A stretch of 64,000 bases of DNA from an uncultured Bacteroidales bacterium (GTDB taxonomy: Bacteria; Bacteroidota; Bacteroidia; Bacteroidales; Muribaculaceae): assembly GCA_902760865.1 (NCBI GenBank), contig CACWID010000023.1, positions 1-64,000 of the forward strand, given 5' to 3'. Under the pieces are notes generated by a model. It was not told the DNA's origin, made no database searches, and saw only the letters and a program-made list of their open reading frames with translations. The position numbers and the translations under genes were made by a program. Numbering within the stretch: the first letter of the stretch is position 1; every line of letters begins with the position of its first letter. Of this stretch, positions 54,927 through 64,000 are shown one piece after another.

Positions 54927-55742
54927 TTACAGCACGTTGAGAAGCTTGATGGCCTCGGGACGGCCGCTGTTGAGCAGCGTGGGATAGTGGGCATCGCTAT
55001 TGACCACGACGGGGGCGTTGAAGCGCTTGAGCATCCCGAAGTATTTCATGTTCGGGTAGAAACGGTTGCGCTGCAGCCATGCCTTAGTATTGACCTCGAT
55101 GGTCAGGTGATGGTCCATGATGTTCTCAAACAAGTCGATAACCAGTTTGTCATACCAGGGCTCCTCATCGATGCCGTCACGGTACTGGCTGGCGTTGAAG
55201 CCGATTTTGTCCATGTGTCCCACGATGTCAAAACCTCCCTCCTCGACCATCGACATCATCTGCGAGAAGAACGTCCTGACCACATACTCGATGTCTCCGG
55301 CGAAATACTTGCCCATGCGGGCCTTGAAGGCCGGATACTTGCCGTCGATGTCAACCATCTCGCCGGGATTGTCGATGGCAGGGATGAAATGCACCGAGCC
55401 GATGCGATAGTCGAGCGGCAGATTCAGGAAATAGTCGCTGGCGGGGCCATCGCCCACGCTCACGTAGTCAATCTCCATGGATGTGTACAGATGGATGCGG
55501 TCGCCATAGGTTTCGCGCAGGCGCTGCACCTCGTCGAAGTATTCTTGCACCCGGTCGCGGCCCATATTGACCGGACTTTCCACCGAAATGGGAGAATGGG
55601 GCGTGAAACCCAGATGGGTGAAACCCGTGGCAATCGCCTCGGTGACAAATTCCTCCATCGGGGCATGGCCATCGCAATACTGCGTGTGGGTGTGGAGGTT
55701 ATATAGATCTGTTTCCTGGGTGATGGATTTGAAGTCAAACAT
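54927..55742 (-). CDS. PHP-domain phosphatase, HisK histidinol-phosphatase type
   Basis: The 271-residue protein has the PHP metal motifs NLHTHTQYCDGHAPMEEFV and TEAIATGFTHLGFTPHSP, then TSMEIDYV, GHMDKIG, TIEVNTKAWLQ and VVVNSDAHYP. The set matches monofunctional HisK histidinol phosphatases. With no his genes nearby it could act on another phosphate ester. The ATG at 55742 (MFDFKSI) lies two bases beyond the mutL stop. An in-frame TTG at 55748 is less likely. Confidence 0.85.
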   Translation of the reverse strand: MFDFKSITQETDLYNLHTHTQYCDGHAPMEEFVTEAIATGFTHLGFTPHSPISVESPVNMGRDRVQEYFDEVQRLRETYGDRIHLYTSMEIDYVSVGDGPASDYFLNLPLDYRIGSVHFIPAIDNPGEMVDIDGKYPAFKARMGKYFAGDIEYVVRTFFSQMMSMVEEGGFDIVGHMDKIGFNASQYRDGIDEEPWYDKLVIDLFENIMDHHLTIEVNTKAWLQRNRFYPNMKYFGMLKRFNAPVVVNSDAHYPTLLNSGRPEAIKLLNVL

Positions 55743-55744
55743 GA

Positions 55745-57592
55745 TCAAAACAGTTTATTAATTTGGTCCATGGGAATGACTGCGATGATGGTCTTCCCGT
55801 CGGGCGTGTAGTTGGGTTCCGGCAGACGGAGCAGGTCCGCCACCAGTTTGTCCATTTCCTCCTGCATGAGCATGCGGCCCACCGGAATGGCTGCCGAACG
55901 GGCAACCGTCAAGGCCAGATGCTCGAGGATGCGTTTCTTGACCGGCATGCCGCCGTTGTCCACCGAGTCCAGAATCTGGTGGATCATCGCCGTGGCATCC
56001 ACGCCGTCCAGGCCAGCCGGAATGGCATTGACGGCCCAATCGTTGCCGCTCAACGGAGACAGGGCAAAGCCCATCGTCTCCATCTCGGGCAGGAGTTCCT
56101 GCAGCGCCACGCCCTGGGATGCGCTCAGGTGGATGACCTCGGGGAACAGTATCGTCTGGCTCGACATGCTGCCCGTGTGGATGCGGCTGATGTAACGGTC
56201 AAACAGGATGCGCACGTGGGCCCGATGCTGGTCGATGACCATCAGGCCCGACTTGGAGGGCGACAGGATGTAACGCCCCTTGAGCTGCAGGTAAACCGAC
56301 TGCAGATCACCCAGCGGCAAGGTAGCGCCCTCAGCAGGCTCTTCCTGGCTGACGGCCGATGGCTGCTCGGTCTCCTGTGCCATGCCCTCGCGCTTCTTGC
56401 GCTCGAAGTTGGCGAACAGTTCGTCCCAGTTGCTCATCGTCTGGCGGCTCGTCGTCTGCGGCCTCGAGGAGGAACCGGATGACGACTTGAAGGGATTGTA
56501 CGACGGGTCCACCTCAATGTCGGGATGATGCACCTCGACGTGCTCGCTATAGGCGGGAATCGTCGGAGCATCCTTGGTGTCAAAGTCGATGGAGGGCACC
56601 TCGCTGAAACGACCCAACGTCTCCTTCACACCCGCAGCGAGAATCTGCCAGATGGGCATCTCGTCCTCAAACTTGATTTCTGTCTTGGTGGGGTGAATAT
56701 TCACATCAATTGACTGAGGGTCAACCGTGAAGCGCAGGAAGTAGTTGGGCTGTTCCCCCTCGGGGATCAGTTGCTCATAGGCCGACATCACCGCCTTGTG
56801 GAAATAGGGATGACGCATGAAGCGCTCGTTGACGAACATATACTGCAGGGCATTGCGCTTGCGGGCGTTTTCGGGTTTGCCGATGTAGCCGGTCACCTTG
56901 ACCAGCGACGTGTCGATGTTCACCGGCAGCAGCTGCTGGTCGATGCTGTTGCCCATCAAGGCCGCTATGCGCTGGCGGAAGGTCCCCTTCATCAGTTTGT
57001 ACATCATGTTGCCGTTGTGCATGAGCGTGAACTCCACCTCATTGTTGACCAGGGCCAGCTTCTCAAACTCCTTGACGATGTTGCTCAGTTCCACCTGGTT
57101 GGATTTGAGGAACTTGCGGCGTGCAGGCACGTTGAAGAAGATGTTCTTGATCATGAAGTTGCTGCCCACAGGGCACATGTCAGGCTCCTGGCTCTCGCAC
57201 TGCGAGGCATTGATGACCAGCCGTGTTCCCAGCTGTGCATCATGGCGCCGAGTGCGCAGTTCCACCTGCGAGATGGCGGCAATCGAGGCCAGAGCCTCGC
57301 CGCGGAATCCCATCGTGTGGAGCGTAAACAGGTCGTCGGCACAGCGTATCTTGCTCGTGCTGTGGCGTTCAAACGCCAGGCGCGCGTCGGTCTCGCTCAT
57401 CCCCACCCCATCGTCGATAATCTGGATGAGGGTGCGACCGGCATCCTTGAGAATAATCTGGATGTGGGTCGCCTGGGCATCAATGGCATTCTCGACCAGC
57501 TCCTTGATGACGCTGGCAGGGCGCTGTATCACCTCGCCGGCGGCAATCTGGTTGGCGACAGAGTCGGGCAATAATTTGATCACATCACTCAT
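55745..57592 (-). CDS. mutL: DNA mismatch repair protein MutL
   Basis: The 615-residue GHKL ATPase couples mismatch recognition to strand removal. The N-terminal ATPase has IAAGEVIQRPASVIKELVEN, DDGVGM and THTMGFRGEAL-like FTLHTMGFRGEALASIAAIS. The C-terminal dimerisation domain begins near residue 430. The endonuclease motif DQHAxxExxxxE reads DQHRAHVRILFD, and the usual CPHGRP is TPDGKT, so the nicking site looks inactive. Its start overlaps the ostA stop by 4 bp. Confidence 0.95.
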   Translation of the reverse strand: MSDVIKLLPDSVANQIAAGEVIQRPASVIKELVENAIDAQATHIQIILKDAGRTLIQIIDDGVGMSETDARLAFERHSTSKIRCADDLFTLHTMGFRGEALASIAAISQVELRTRRHDAQLGTRLVINASQCESQEPDMCPVGSNFMIKNIFFNVPARRKFLKSNQVELSNIVKEFEKLALVNNEVEFTLMHNGNMMYKLMKGTFRQRIAALMGNSIDQQLLPVNIDTSLVKVTGYIGKPENARKRNALQYMFVNERFMRHPYFHKAVMSAYEQLIPEGEQPNYFLRFTVDPQSIDVNIHPTKTEIKFEDEMPIWQILAAGVKETLGRFSEVPSIDFDTKDAPTIPAYSEHVEVHHPDIEVDPSYNPFKSSSGSSSRPQTTSRQTMSNWDELFANFERKKREGMAQETEQPSAVSQEEPAEGATLPLGDLQSVYLQLKGRYILSPSKSGLMVIDQHRAHVRILFDRYISRIHTGSMSSQTILFPEVIHLSASQGVALQELLPEMETMGFALSPLSGNDWAVNAIPAGLDGVDATAMIHQILDSVDNGGMPVKKRILEHLALTVARSAAIPVGRMLMQEEMDKLVADLLRLPEPNYTPDGKTIIAVIPMDQINKLF

Positions 57593-59463
57593 GGCTGGCC
57601 GATGGTTTGAGGGGTTGATGACGTGTCGGCGTCACCCTCCGGGGTGATCGCTGACGGCTGTGTTGCGTTGCTTCCCGAGCGGCGGCGCGTGCCACCCTGG
57701 ATGGAATTGATGAGCTGCTTGAGTTCGTCGCTCACGTCGTAGATATCGTCGGGCGTCTTGGGACGCAGGGCGTCATACCACTGGAACTGAGGCAGATAGA
57801 GGTCGGTCTTGCGGGCCAGATACAGGGGTGTTACCTTGCCGGACACTTCGGGCCACATCGTGATGCGGTCCACCTCCTGTTTGGCCTTGAGGTTCAGGCG
57901 CATGTAGCTGGATTCGGCACTGACCATCTTGTTGTAGGTCGAATCCTTCTCCTCGGGGAACATGATGACCTGCACGTTGCCGTCAACGTCAAGTCGCCGT
58001 AACTCCTTTTCCTCAAACCAGGCCTTCATCTTCTTGCCGCTCAACTGGTCGTAGTAGATTTCGCCCAAGTGCTCGGCCATGAAGCCGCCCGTGGGCAGCG
58101 TGGCCCAGTCGGCAGCGCTGTCGTTGAGGTGGACATTGATCTCGTCGCCGAAGATCTGCCGTTCCAGGTTCCACACCACGGCATGGCGGTACATGTTGAT
58201 GATGGTGTCGGCCTCGCTCAGCTGAAGCGAGTCGCAGATGCCCTGCACGTCACTGCGGTAGAAGCGCACCTGGTTGAAGGCCCTGAGCACGCGCACCGAG
58301 TCGTTCACCGAGTCATTGACAATGTGGTTGATGAGGGTGCACAGCGTGTCGGCGTGCAGGTAGATGGTGTCCTTCTGCGAGAACTCGCGGGCACGGGCGC
58401 GCTTGGTGACATAGCTGTAGTGGGCATTGTCGTCATGGTAGCCGTAGCCGCCGTCCAGGATGACCTTGTTGCTGGGGTCGGTGATGACCACGTTGCCACG
58501 GGCCTCACCATAGTTGCGGTTGCGGTTATAATAAACCGTGTCGCCCTGCAGCGTCTTGCCGTCCTTGGCCGTGATCAGGGCGCGCTCATAGAGGGTCGCG
58601 TCGTCGGCACTGGTGTTGTACCAGCCGTTGGTGGTGTTGATGGTGTTGCTGTCGCTCACGATGAGCGTCTCGCTGGTGATGTGGGCGATGTGGCTCTGGG
58701 TGTTGTAGTCGAGCAGATCGGTGAACATCTCATAGCGGTCGTTGATCAGATGCACATCGCGGGAGAACTCAGCCTGCTTCGTGTCCAGCTCATAGCGGCC
58801 ATATTGCGAGCTGAGCTCGGTGTTGTTGCGGTTATCGACGATGGTGCCACCGTCGAAGTAGTAGCCCACGTTGGAGTTAATCTCGTAGTCCAGCGCATCG
58901 GTCAGCAAGGTCGTACTGCGGTTCTCGAGGCGCACGTTGTTGCGCAGCTCGGCCACGCCCTGGTCGCCATAGTAGTGGAGCACATCGCTATAGACCCACA
59001 AGGTGTCGCCCTGGGTCATACGCACGTTGCCGAAGGCGTCGAGCGAACTGGTCTGGGCATAGAAATAGGCACTGTCGCAGAACATGTACATATCGCCGCG
59101 GCGGAACCGCACATTGCCCTTCAGCACCTGGTAGTCAAGGCTGACGGCCTCGTTGGCGCTCAGCAGGTCGGCATTCTCGAGAAAGACCTTGTTCGTCTGG
59201 TTGCGGTTGGCCTTGGGTATCTGGGGGGTGATGCGCGTCACCTTGGGACCCTTGGCGCCACGGCGGGCTGCCTGAGGCGGCTGCGGGTTGGTGGGCGTCG
59301 GCTGTCGCTTGATGTGCTGTGTCGAGCGTGGCTTGTGGGTACGGAATGTATTTTGGGACCACACCATGGGCGACATCATCATCGCCATCACGCTGAACGC
59401 CACGATGACATAGCGCCAACGTGAACCGACGGAAAGGTGCCGCTTGTTGCCTGAAACGAGCAT
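57589..59463 (-). CDS. OstA-like (LptA/LptD N-domain) protein
   Basis: The 624-residue protein has an N-terminal hydrophobic signal/anchor (YVIVAFSVMAMMMSPMVW), a Pro/Arg-rich segment, then repeated OstA beta-jellyroll strands: LKGNVRFRRGDMYMFCDSAY, GNVRMTQGDTLWVYSDVLHY, LRNNVRLENRSTTLLTDALD. It is probably a periplasmic LPS-transport bridge component or related protein. It sits between surA and mutL and overlaps mutL by 4 bp. Confidence 0.88.
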   Translation of the reverse strand: MLVSGNKRHLSVGSRWRYVIVAFSVMAMMMSPMVWSQNTFRTHKPRSTQHIKRQPTPTNPQPPQAARRGAKGPKVTRITPQIPKANRNQTNKVFLENADLLSANEAVSLDYQVLKGNVRFRRGDMYMFCDSAYFYAQTSSLDAFGNVRMTQGDTLWVYSDVLHYYGDQGVAELRNNVRLENRSTTLLTDALDYEINSNVGYYFDGGTIVDNRNNTELSSQYGRYELDTKQAEFSRDVHLINDRYEMFTDLLDYNTQSHIAHITSETLIVSDSNTINTTNGWYNTSADDATLYERALITAKDGKTLQGDTVYYNRNRNYGEARGNVVITDPSNKVILDGGYGYHDDNAHYSYVTKRARAREFSQKDTIYLHADTLCTLINHIVNDSVNDSVRVLRAFNQVRFYRSDVQGICDSLQLSEADTIINMYRHAVVWNLERQIFGDEINVHLNDSAADWATLPTGGFMAEHLGEIYYDQLSGKKMKAWFEEKELRRLDVDGNVQVIMFPEEKDSTYNKMVSAESSYMRLNLKAKQEVDRITMWPEVSGKVTPLYLARKTDLYLPQFQWYDALRPKTPDDIYDVSDELKQLINSIQGGTRRRSGSNATQPSAITPEGDADTSSTPQTIGQP

Positions 59464-59496
59464 CGCCTAATAACCTAATATCTAAAGCCTAAAAGC

Positions 59497-60852
59497 TTAT
59501 TCCCCCTTCTTGAGCCAGTCGTACTCAAAATCACAGTTGCGCCAGCCCTCCTCGATATAGACGTAAACGCTCTTCTGCTTCTGGACGACCCAGTCATGGA
59601 TGATGCGCTCCTTCTCCTTGGCCTCGCAGATCTCCTTGATGATCATGTAGTCATCGGCGAGGTCGGCCTTGTGGCCGTCGATACGCTTCACCAGCTTGAC
59701 GATGGCGACCTGCTCACGGCGGGTCTTGGGGTTGATCATCACGAAGGGCTCGCTGATGTCGCCGGGCTGCATGGTGCTCACCTTCTTGCCCACCTCGGCA
59801 GGCAGGTCGGCCATCTCGAACTGGCTCGAGTGGGTCTTCTCGTTGAGCATGTTGCCGTTGTTGTTGCGCGAATCCTTGTCCTGAGAGATGAACAGCGCCA
59901 TCTCTTCGAAGGTCTTCTTGCCAGCCAGGATGTCGTTGCGCACCGAGTCGAGATGGTTGACGGCGTCCATCAGGTCCTTGTCGCTGACCTTGGGACGCAA
60001 CAGGATGTGGCGCGTGTTGATGCGGTCGCCACGCTTCTCGATGAGCTGGATGATGTGGTAGCCGTCATCGGTCTCGACGATGTTGGACACGCGCTTGTTG
60101 TCATTGAGGTTGAATGCGGCCGTAGCATACTCCGGCAGCAGCACCGAACGGCTCTGGAAGCCCGTTTCGCCGCCATAGACAGCCGTGGACTGGTCCTGGC
60201 TGTAGAGGATGGCCAGCGTCGAGAACTCGCGCTCGCCGGTATTCACCTGCTGGGCATAATCGCGCAGACGAGCCTTCACCTCATCGATTTCCTGCTGCGG
60301 AATGACGGGATTGATGGTGATGATCTGGGCCTCGACCTGCATGGGGATGAAAGGCAGCGAATCCTTGGAAATGCTGTTGTAAAAGCGGCGCACGTCAGCC
60401 GGCGTGGACTTCACATTCTTGGTCAATTCGTTCTGCACCTGCTGGATGCAGTACTGATCACTGTACATCTCGTTGAGCTTCTCGCGCAGGCGCGGCATGG
60501 GCATGCGGAAGTATTCCTCCACCTTTTCCTTCGAGCCAAGGTTGGCGATAAAGAAGTTGAGGCGGTTCTCCACCTCGGCACTGATGGCGGACGCCTGCAC
60601 CTCGACGGTGTCGATGCGCGCCTGGTCCAGAAACAGTTTGTCCAGCGCCATGCGCTCGGGGATTACACAATAGGGGTTGCCCTCGATGGGGATGCGCTCA
60701 GAGAGAGCTTGCTGGTACTGTTCCTCGATGTCACTCTTGAAGATGGGCTCATCGCCGATTACCCATGCAACTTCCTCTGCCACATTATTTTGCGCCATTG
60801 CAGCAATAGCCAGCGCCGCAAAGATCATTGCGTTTAAAAATCTCAGTTTCAC
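59497..60852 (-). CDS. SurA-like periplasmic peptidyl-prolyl isomerase
   Basis: Chaperone/parvulin for outer-membrane proteins, 451 residues. It has a signal peptide (KLRFLNAMIFAALAIAAMAQ), a SurA N-domain (NVAEEVAWVIGDEPIFKSDI), then two parvulin-like domains (VEAQIITINPVIP to VETDDGYHIIQLIEKRG, and INTRHILLRPKVSDKDLMDA onward). I chose the GTG at 60852: the promoter box at 60895-60902 excludes the in-frame ATG at 60924, and an ATG at 60828 would cut the basic start of the signal peptide. Confidence 0.87.
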   Translation of the reverse strand: MKLRFLNAMIFAALAIAAMAQNNVAEEVAWVIGDEPIFKSDIEEQYQQALSERIPIEGNPYCVIPERMALDKLFLDQARIDTVEVQASAISAEVENRLNFFIANLGSKEKVEEYFRMPMPRLREKLNEMYSDQYCIQQVQNELTKNVKSTPADVRRFYNSISKDSLPFIPMQVEAQIITINPVIPQQEIDEVKARLRDYAQQVNTGEREFSTLAILYSQDQSTAVYGGETGFQSRSVLLPEYATAAFNLNDNKRVSNIVETDDGYHIIQLIEKRGDRINTRHILLRPKVSDKDLMDAVNHLDSVRNDILAGKKTFEEMALFISQDKDSRNNNGNMLNEKTHSSQFEMADLPAEVGKKVSTMQPGDISEPFVMINPKTRREQVAIVKLVKRIDGHKADLADDYMIIKEICEAKEKERIIHDWVVQKQKSVYVYIEEGWRNCDFEYDWLKKGE

Positions 60853-60894
60853 GTCTATTTGGTGTTTTAATTGATTTCTGTCTGTTTCAACTTG

Positions 60895-60925
60895 CAAAAT
60901 TACTGAAAGTCGGTCGCAGAACAAA
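60895..60925 (-). promoter_or_regulatory. Promoter of the surA-ostA-mutL operon
   Basis: Minus strand TTTG (60922-60925), 19-bp spacer, TAATTTTG (60895-60902). The predicted start is near 60888, 36 bp before the GTG at 60852. Confidence 0.7.
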
Positions 60926-60987
60926 ATGAATTGGCAAAATGTTTGTTAAAACCCATGCCATGGATGGAAATCGCGCAACAAGGGCAG

Positions 60988-61050
60988 AAAAACAGGAATG
61001 CCCGTGAATGATCGGCTATCATGATTCATGACCATTCACGGGCATTCCTG
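60988..61050 (-). terminator. Strong terminator of the M16 peptidase gene
   Basis: CAGGAATGCCCGTGAATG (60993-61010) and its exact reverse complement (61033-61050) form an 18-bp perfect stem with a 22-base loop. On the minus strand TTTTT follows at 60992-60988. The loop itself contains two TCATGA palindromes. Confidence 0.85.
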
Positions 61051-61070
61051 GACAGGGAGTCCCTACCCCC

Positions 61071-63965
61071 TTACTTTTTATCGGGCTTGGTCTTATAGAT
61101 GTCGTCCTTCTTGACCTTGACGACCGTGCCGTAGCGGGCAAGCGCCTTGAGGTCCAGTTTCTTGACGTCACCGACAATCATCAGCTGATAGGGCTGCCCC
61201 TTGATGTGCTGGCTGTAGAACGCCTCGATATCGGCCTGCGACAGCGTGGGCAGCTGCTCCACAAGGGCAGTATGAGCGTCACAGGTATGGCCAACGCGCT
61301 CAGATAAAGCGATGGTCAGAGGCTTGCCTCTGAAGGTCGGGTAACTGTTGTTGACGTCATTGAGCAGGCTCTGTCGTGCCACGGCCATGTTCTCGGGGTT
61401 CAAGGGCATGTCGTTGATGAGGGAGTCCAGCAGATGAACCGCCTGCATCGACTTGTCGGCCTGAGTGGCGACCAGCGACAAATAGCCACAGGGATTGGCT
61501 GAACGAGCCAGCGTTGGAGTCATCGGCACGCCCTGGGCGGCATAGGCCATCGAACGGAACTCGCGAACCTCCTGGAACAGCACCGACGACATGCCGCCGC
61601 CGAAGTACTCGCCCCATGCCTTCAGGCAGACCTTGTCACGGTCGCTGGCCACATCGGCCAGGGGGCGATAAAGTCCGACGATGGTCTGACGAGACTTGGG
61701 CATGTCAAAGACATAAACCGTCGGCGTCTGAGGGGTCTGAAGGACGATTTCCTGCATGGGATTCTCCTGCACTCCAGTCAGTTGAGGCAGATTCCTTGTA
61801 ATCATCTCGGCCACCTGCGAGGGCTGCAGATTACCGCTGTAGCTGATGTCGCAACGCGTATCGTAGAGGCCCTTAATCGACGCTATAAGTTCATTGGATT
61901 TAACCTTTTTCAGTTCCTTGGTTGTCAGCCTGGTAAGATAAGTCGAACGGTCGCCGTGCATGACTTTGAAAGCCAGGGCACCGAACACCTCGGTGTTATC
62001 GTCCCAGAAGGACTTTTCGGTAGGACCTGCGGCATCCTTGGTGGACTTCAGTTTCTCTTCATCGGGTTTCATCCTGTCCAGGAAGTGTCCCAGCAGTCCC
62101 AGCGCAGCCTCGATATTCTTTTCTTCACCCTTGAGCACAAGCATGGTCGCCTGCTCGTCAGTAGCAAAGCTCATCTCGGCCCCGATTTTCTGCATCGCCG
62201 CGCCAAATTCCTTGACATCGAGCGAATCGGTTCCCAATTCACCCACGTACTCGACCGCTGCACTGAGCAGTTTGTCCTGCAAGGTACCCTTGTGGAAATT
62301 GATGATGAGGGTGAAAATGTTGTTCAACGGATTAGGTCCCGCATAGAGTGTATTACCGCCATTCATCTTCACCTTGACGGCATCGCGGCCAAAGTCAAGC
62401 AGGCGAGGAGCCACATCCCGGACAGGAATCTGCTCCAGGCGCTGTGCAAACGCTGACTTGTCGCCAGAGTGCTGCGGCTTGACCGGAGTGTACTCGGGCT
62501 TGGCAATCTGCTCGACGGGCACGCGGCCGTTCTTCTTGTGGAAACGGTAGAAATTGTCGGTGAAATACTTGCGAGCCACGCGGGTGACATCATCACGGGT
62601 GATATCGGCGATTCCCGAATTCAGTTTCATGAAATCGTCCCAGGACACGCCGGCCGACATGGCAGCCACCATCAACTCGCTGCGCTTGGAAATGCTTTCC
62701 AGCTCCATCTCGTTGTCACGGGCAATCATCTGTTTCACAGCCAGAAGTTGCTCGTCGGTGAAATCACCGTTTTTCAGTTTCTCGATCTGCTCTAGGCACA
62801 GGTTCTCGGCCGTCTTGACCTTGCACAGCAGCTTGGGAACGACCATGATGGCCAATGCCGAAGCCTGATTCATGCCGATGTTCAGGCCCATTGTCATATA
62901 GACACGGTCCTTGTTGGTCAGTTCGTCGAGCAGTCCGGTCTTATTGTTGTTGTTGAGCAGGCCCAATGCCACCTTCATTGCCGGCGCGTCGGGATCATAG
63001 TCCGTAGGGCCGCGGAAGAGCAGAGCACTCATGCCGATAAGGGGCATCGGGAAGAGAAACTTCTCCTCGGGCTGACCCACGATGGCGGGAGCCACAATCT
63101 TGTCACGAACGGGCTTCACACCGCGCTCCAGGCGGCCGAAAGTACGCTCCAGCAGGGGCATCACTTCATCGGGGTTGAAATCACCCGAGAGCACGAGTCC
63201 CATATTGGACGCCACATAATACTTCTTGTAGAATGCCACCATATCGGACTGACGGGGATTCTTCAGATTCTCGGTGTTGCCGATGATGGGGTAAGCATAA
63301 GGAGTGCCGGCGAAGAACTTACTTGTAATCTGCTCCAGCATCATCGAGCCGGGATCGTCACTGTACATGTTCTTTTCCTCATAGACCGTCTCGAGCTCTC
63401 CCTGGAACAGGCGGAACACGGGGTGGATAAGGCGGTGGCTGTTCAGTTCGCACCACTGCTCGATAAACTGCGGCGAGAATGTGTTGTGATAGAATGTGAA
63501 GTCATAGGAGGTGCCCGCATTGAGGTCCGAACCGCCATAGAGCGAGGTCAAGCGGTTGAACTCATTGGGAATGGCATACTCTGACGCCTTGATGTTCAAC
63601 CGGTTGATGTCGTGCTGGATGGCTTTTCGCGCAGCGGCATCGGTCGTGTGCGACAGTTCGTCATACTTCATCGAGATGGAGTCGAGATAAACCTTCTCAG
63701 AGTCATAATCCACGGTGCCCAGCTCAGGGGTTCCCTTAAACATGATGTGCTCAAAGTAGTGGGCGATGCCCGTGTCGGGACAGTCCACCGAGCCGGCACC
63801 GACAACGACGGCACCGAACACCTTGGGCTGGCTATGGTCCACATTGAGCCACACCTTCATGCCGTTGCTCAACTCCGTTTCATGCACCTGCAGGGCTGTA
63901 GCCTGCGACATGGCCATGAGTGCAAAAACGGCGCCTGCCATTACCGATAAAACCATTCTTTTCAT
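61071..63965 (-). CDS. M16-family (insulinase/pitrilysin) zinc peptidase
   Basis: Exported peptidase of 964 residues with two fused M16 halves. A signal peptide (MKRMVLSVMAGAVFALMAMS) precedes the active N-half: inverted zinc motif HYFEH in DTGIAHYFEHIMFKGTPELG and the distal Glu in GELETVYEEKNMYSDDPG. The C-half (about 530-964) lacks the zinc motif and helps enclose the substrate. It probably degrades oligopeptides in the periplasm. The gene is alone on its transcript, with a strong terminator behind it. Its promoter is at or beyond the window edge. Confidence 0.94.
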   Translation of the reverse strand: MKRMVLSVMAGAVFALMAMSQATALQVHETELSNGMKVWLNVDHSQPKVFGAVVVGAGSVDCPDTGIAHYFEHIMFKGTPELGTVDYDSEKVYLDSISMKYDELSHTTDAAARKAIQHDINRLNIKASEYAIPNEFNRLTSLYGGSDLNAGTSYDFTFYHNTFSPQFIEQWCELNSHRLIHPVFRLFQGELETVYEEKNMYSDDPGSMMLEQITSKFFAGTPYAYPIIGNTENLKNPRQSDMVAFYKKYYVASNMGLVLSGDFNPDEVMPLLERTFGRLERGVKPVRDKIVAPAIVGQPEEKFLFPMPLIGMSALLFRGPTDYDPDAPAMKVALGLLNNNNKTGLLDELTNKDRVYMTMGLNIGMNQASALAIMVVPKLLCKVKTAENLCLEQIEKLKNGDFTDEQLLAVKQMIARDNEMELESISKRSELMVAAMSAGVSWDDFMKLNSGIADITRDDVTRVARKYFTDNFYRFHKKNGRVPVEQIAKPEYTPVKPQHSGDKSAFAQRLEQIPVRDVAPRLLDFGRDAVKVKMNGGNTLYAGPNPLNNIFTLIINFHKGTLQDKLLSAAVEYVGELGTDSLDVKEFGAAMQKIGAEMSFATDEQATMLVLKGEEKNIEAALGLLGHFLDRMKPDEEKLKSTKDAAGPTEKSFWDDNTEVFGALAFKVMHGDRSTYLTRLTTKELKKVKSNELIASIKGLYDTRCDISYSGNLQPSQVAEMITRNLPQLTGVQENPMQEIVLQTPQTPTVYVFDMPKSRQTIVGLYRPLADVASDRDKVCLKAWGEYFGGGMSSVLFQEVREFRSMAYAAQGVPMTPTLARSANPCGYLSLVATQADKSMQAVHLLDSLINDMPLNPENMAVARQSLLNDVNNSYPTFRGKPLTIALSERVGHTCDAHTALVEQLPTLSQADIEAFYSQHIKGQPYQLMIVGDVKKLDLKALARYGTVVKVKKDDIYKTKPDKK

Positions 63966-64000
63966 ACCAATATGCTTTTTTTGATTGTTGATTCCAGTTA

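Overview
This 64 kb window comes from a chromosome of the order Bacteroidales, probably near Muribaculaceae or Prevotellaceae. The order-level call rests on Bacteroidetes-type promoters (TTTG-N19-21-TAnnTTTG), the lack of Shine-Dalgarno sequences, the str-S10-spc-alpha gene order without tuf or adk, families such as DUF4292, DUF3127 and GH92, dockerin-like DxNxDG tails on secreted proteins, and a TonB receptor with a carboxypeptidase-regulatory N-domain. The family-level placement is a guess. No tRNA, rRNA, CRISPR array, transposase or phage gene was seen.

Layout. 1-14.8 kb: housekeeping and envelope genes. These are a partial dockerin-like SGNH esterase, hflX, a GH92 mannosidase, dgt, an S41-type peptidase, dut with a TPR protein and a DUF4292 lipoprotein, a lone TonB receptor, a ROK glucokinase and a small lipoprotein. 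14.8-33.4 kb: one continuous 33-gene minus-strand ribosomal block from rpsL to rplQ, including fusA, secY, map, infA, a rpmJ of only 38 codons, and rpoA. It is driven by a clear promoter at 33342-33373 and closed by a terminator at 14804-14837. 34.6-38 kb: clpS-clpA-aat, a complete bacterial N-degron cassette. 38.2-44.2 kb: a TPR/histidine-kinase/receiver/AraC hybrid regulator in which both phosphoacceptor residues are Asn, then a small protein, an SGNH esterase and an M13 peptidase.

44.3-49.1 kb is the most interesting stretch. An ECF sigma factor is fused in one reading frame to an inner-membrane helix, a long linker and a C-terminal outer-membrane-type beta-barrel. An identical bipartite motif, ATGCAGTC-N14-GGCATC, lies upstream of this gene, of the next gene (a secreted dockerin-like protein) and of the following two-gene operon (radical SAM/SPASM protein plus Gfo/Idh/MocA oxidoreductase). 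This looks like an autoregulated sigma factor with a three-promoter local regulon.

49.3-64 kb: guanine deaminase, PepD, a DUF3127 protein with an SSB-like acidic tip and a small AlbA-type protein. A minus-strand envelope/repair operon (SurA-like PPIase, OstA-like protein, MutL, PHP phosphatase, SGNH hydrolase) and an M16 peptidase follow. Several gene borders carry heptamer repeats or copies of a 20-bp dispersed element.
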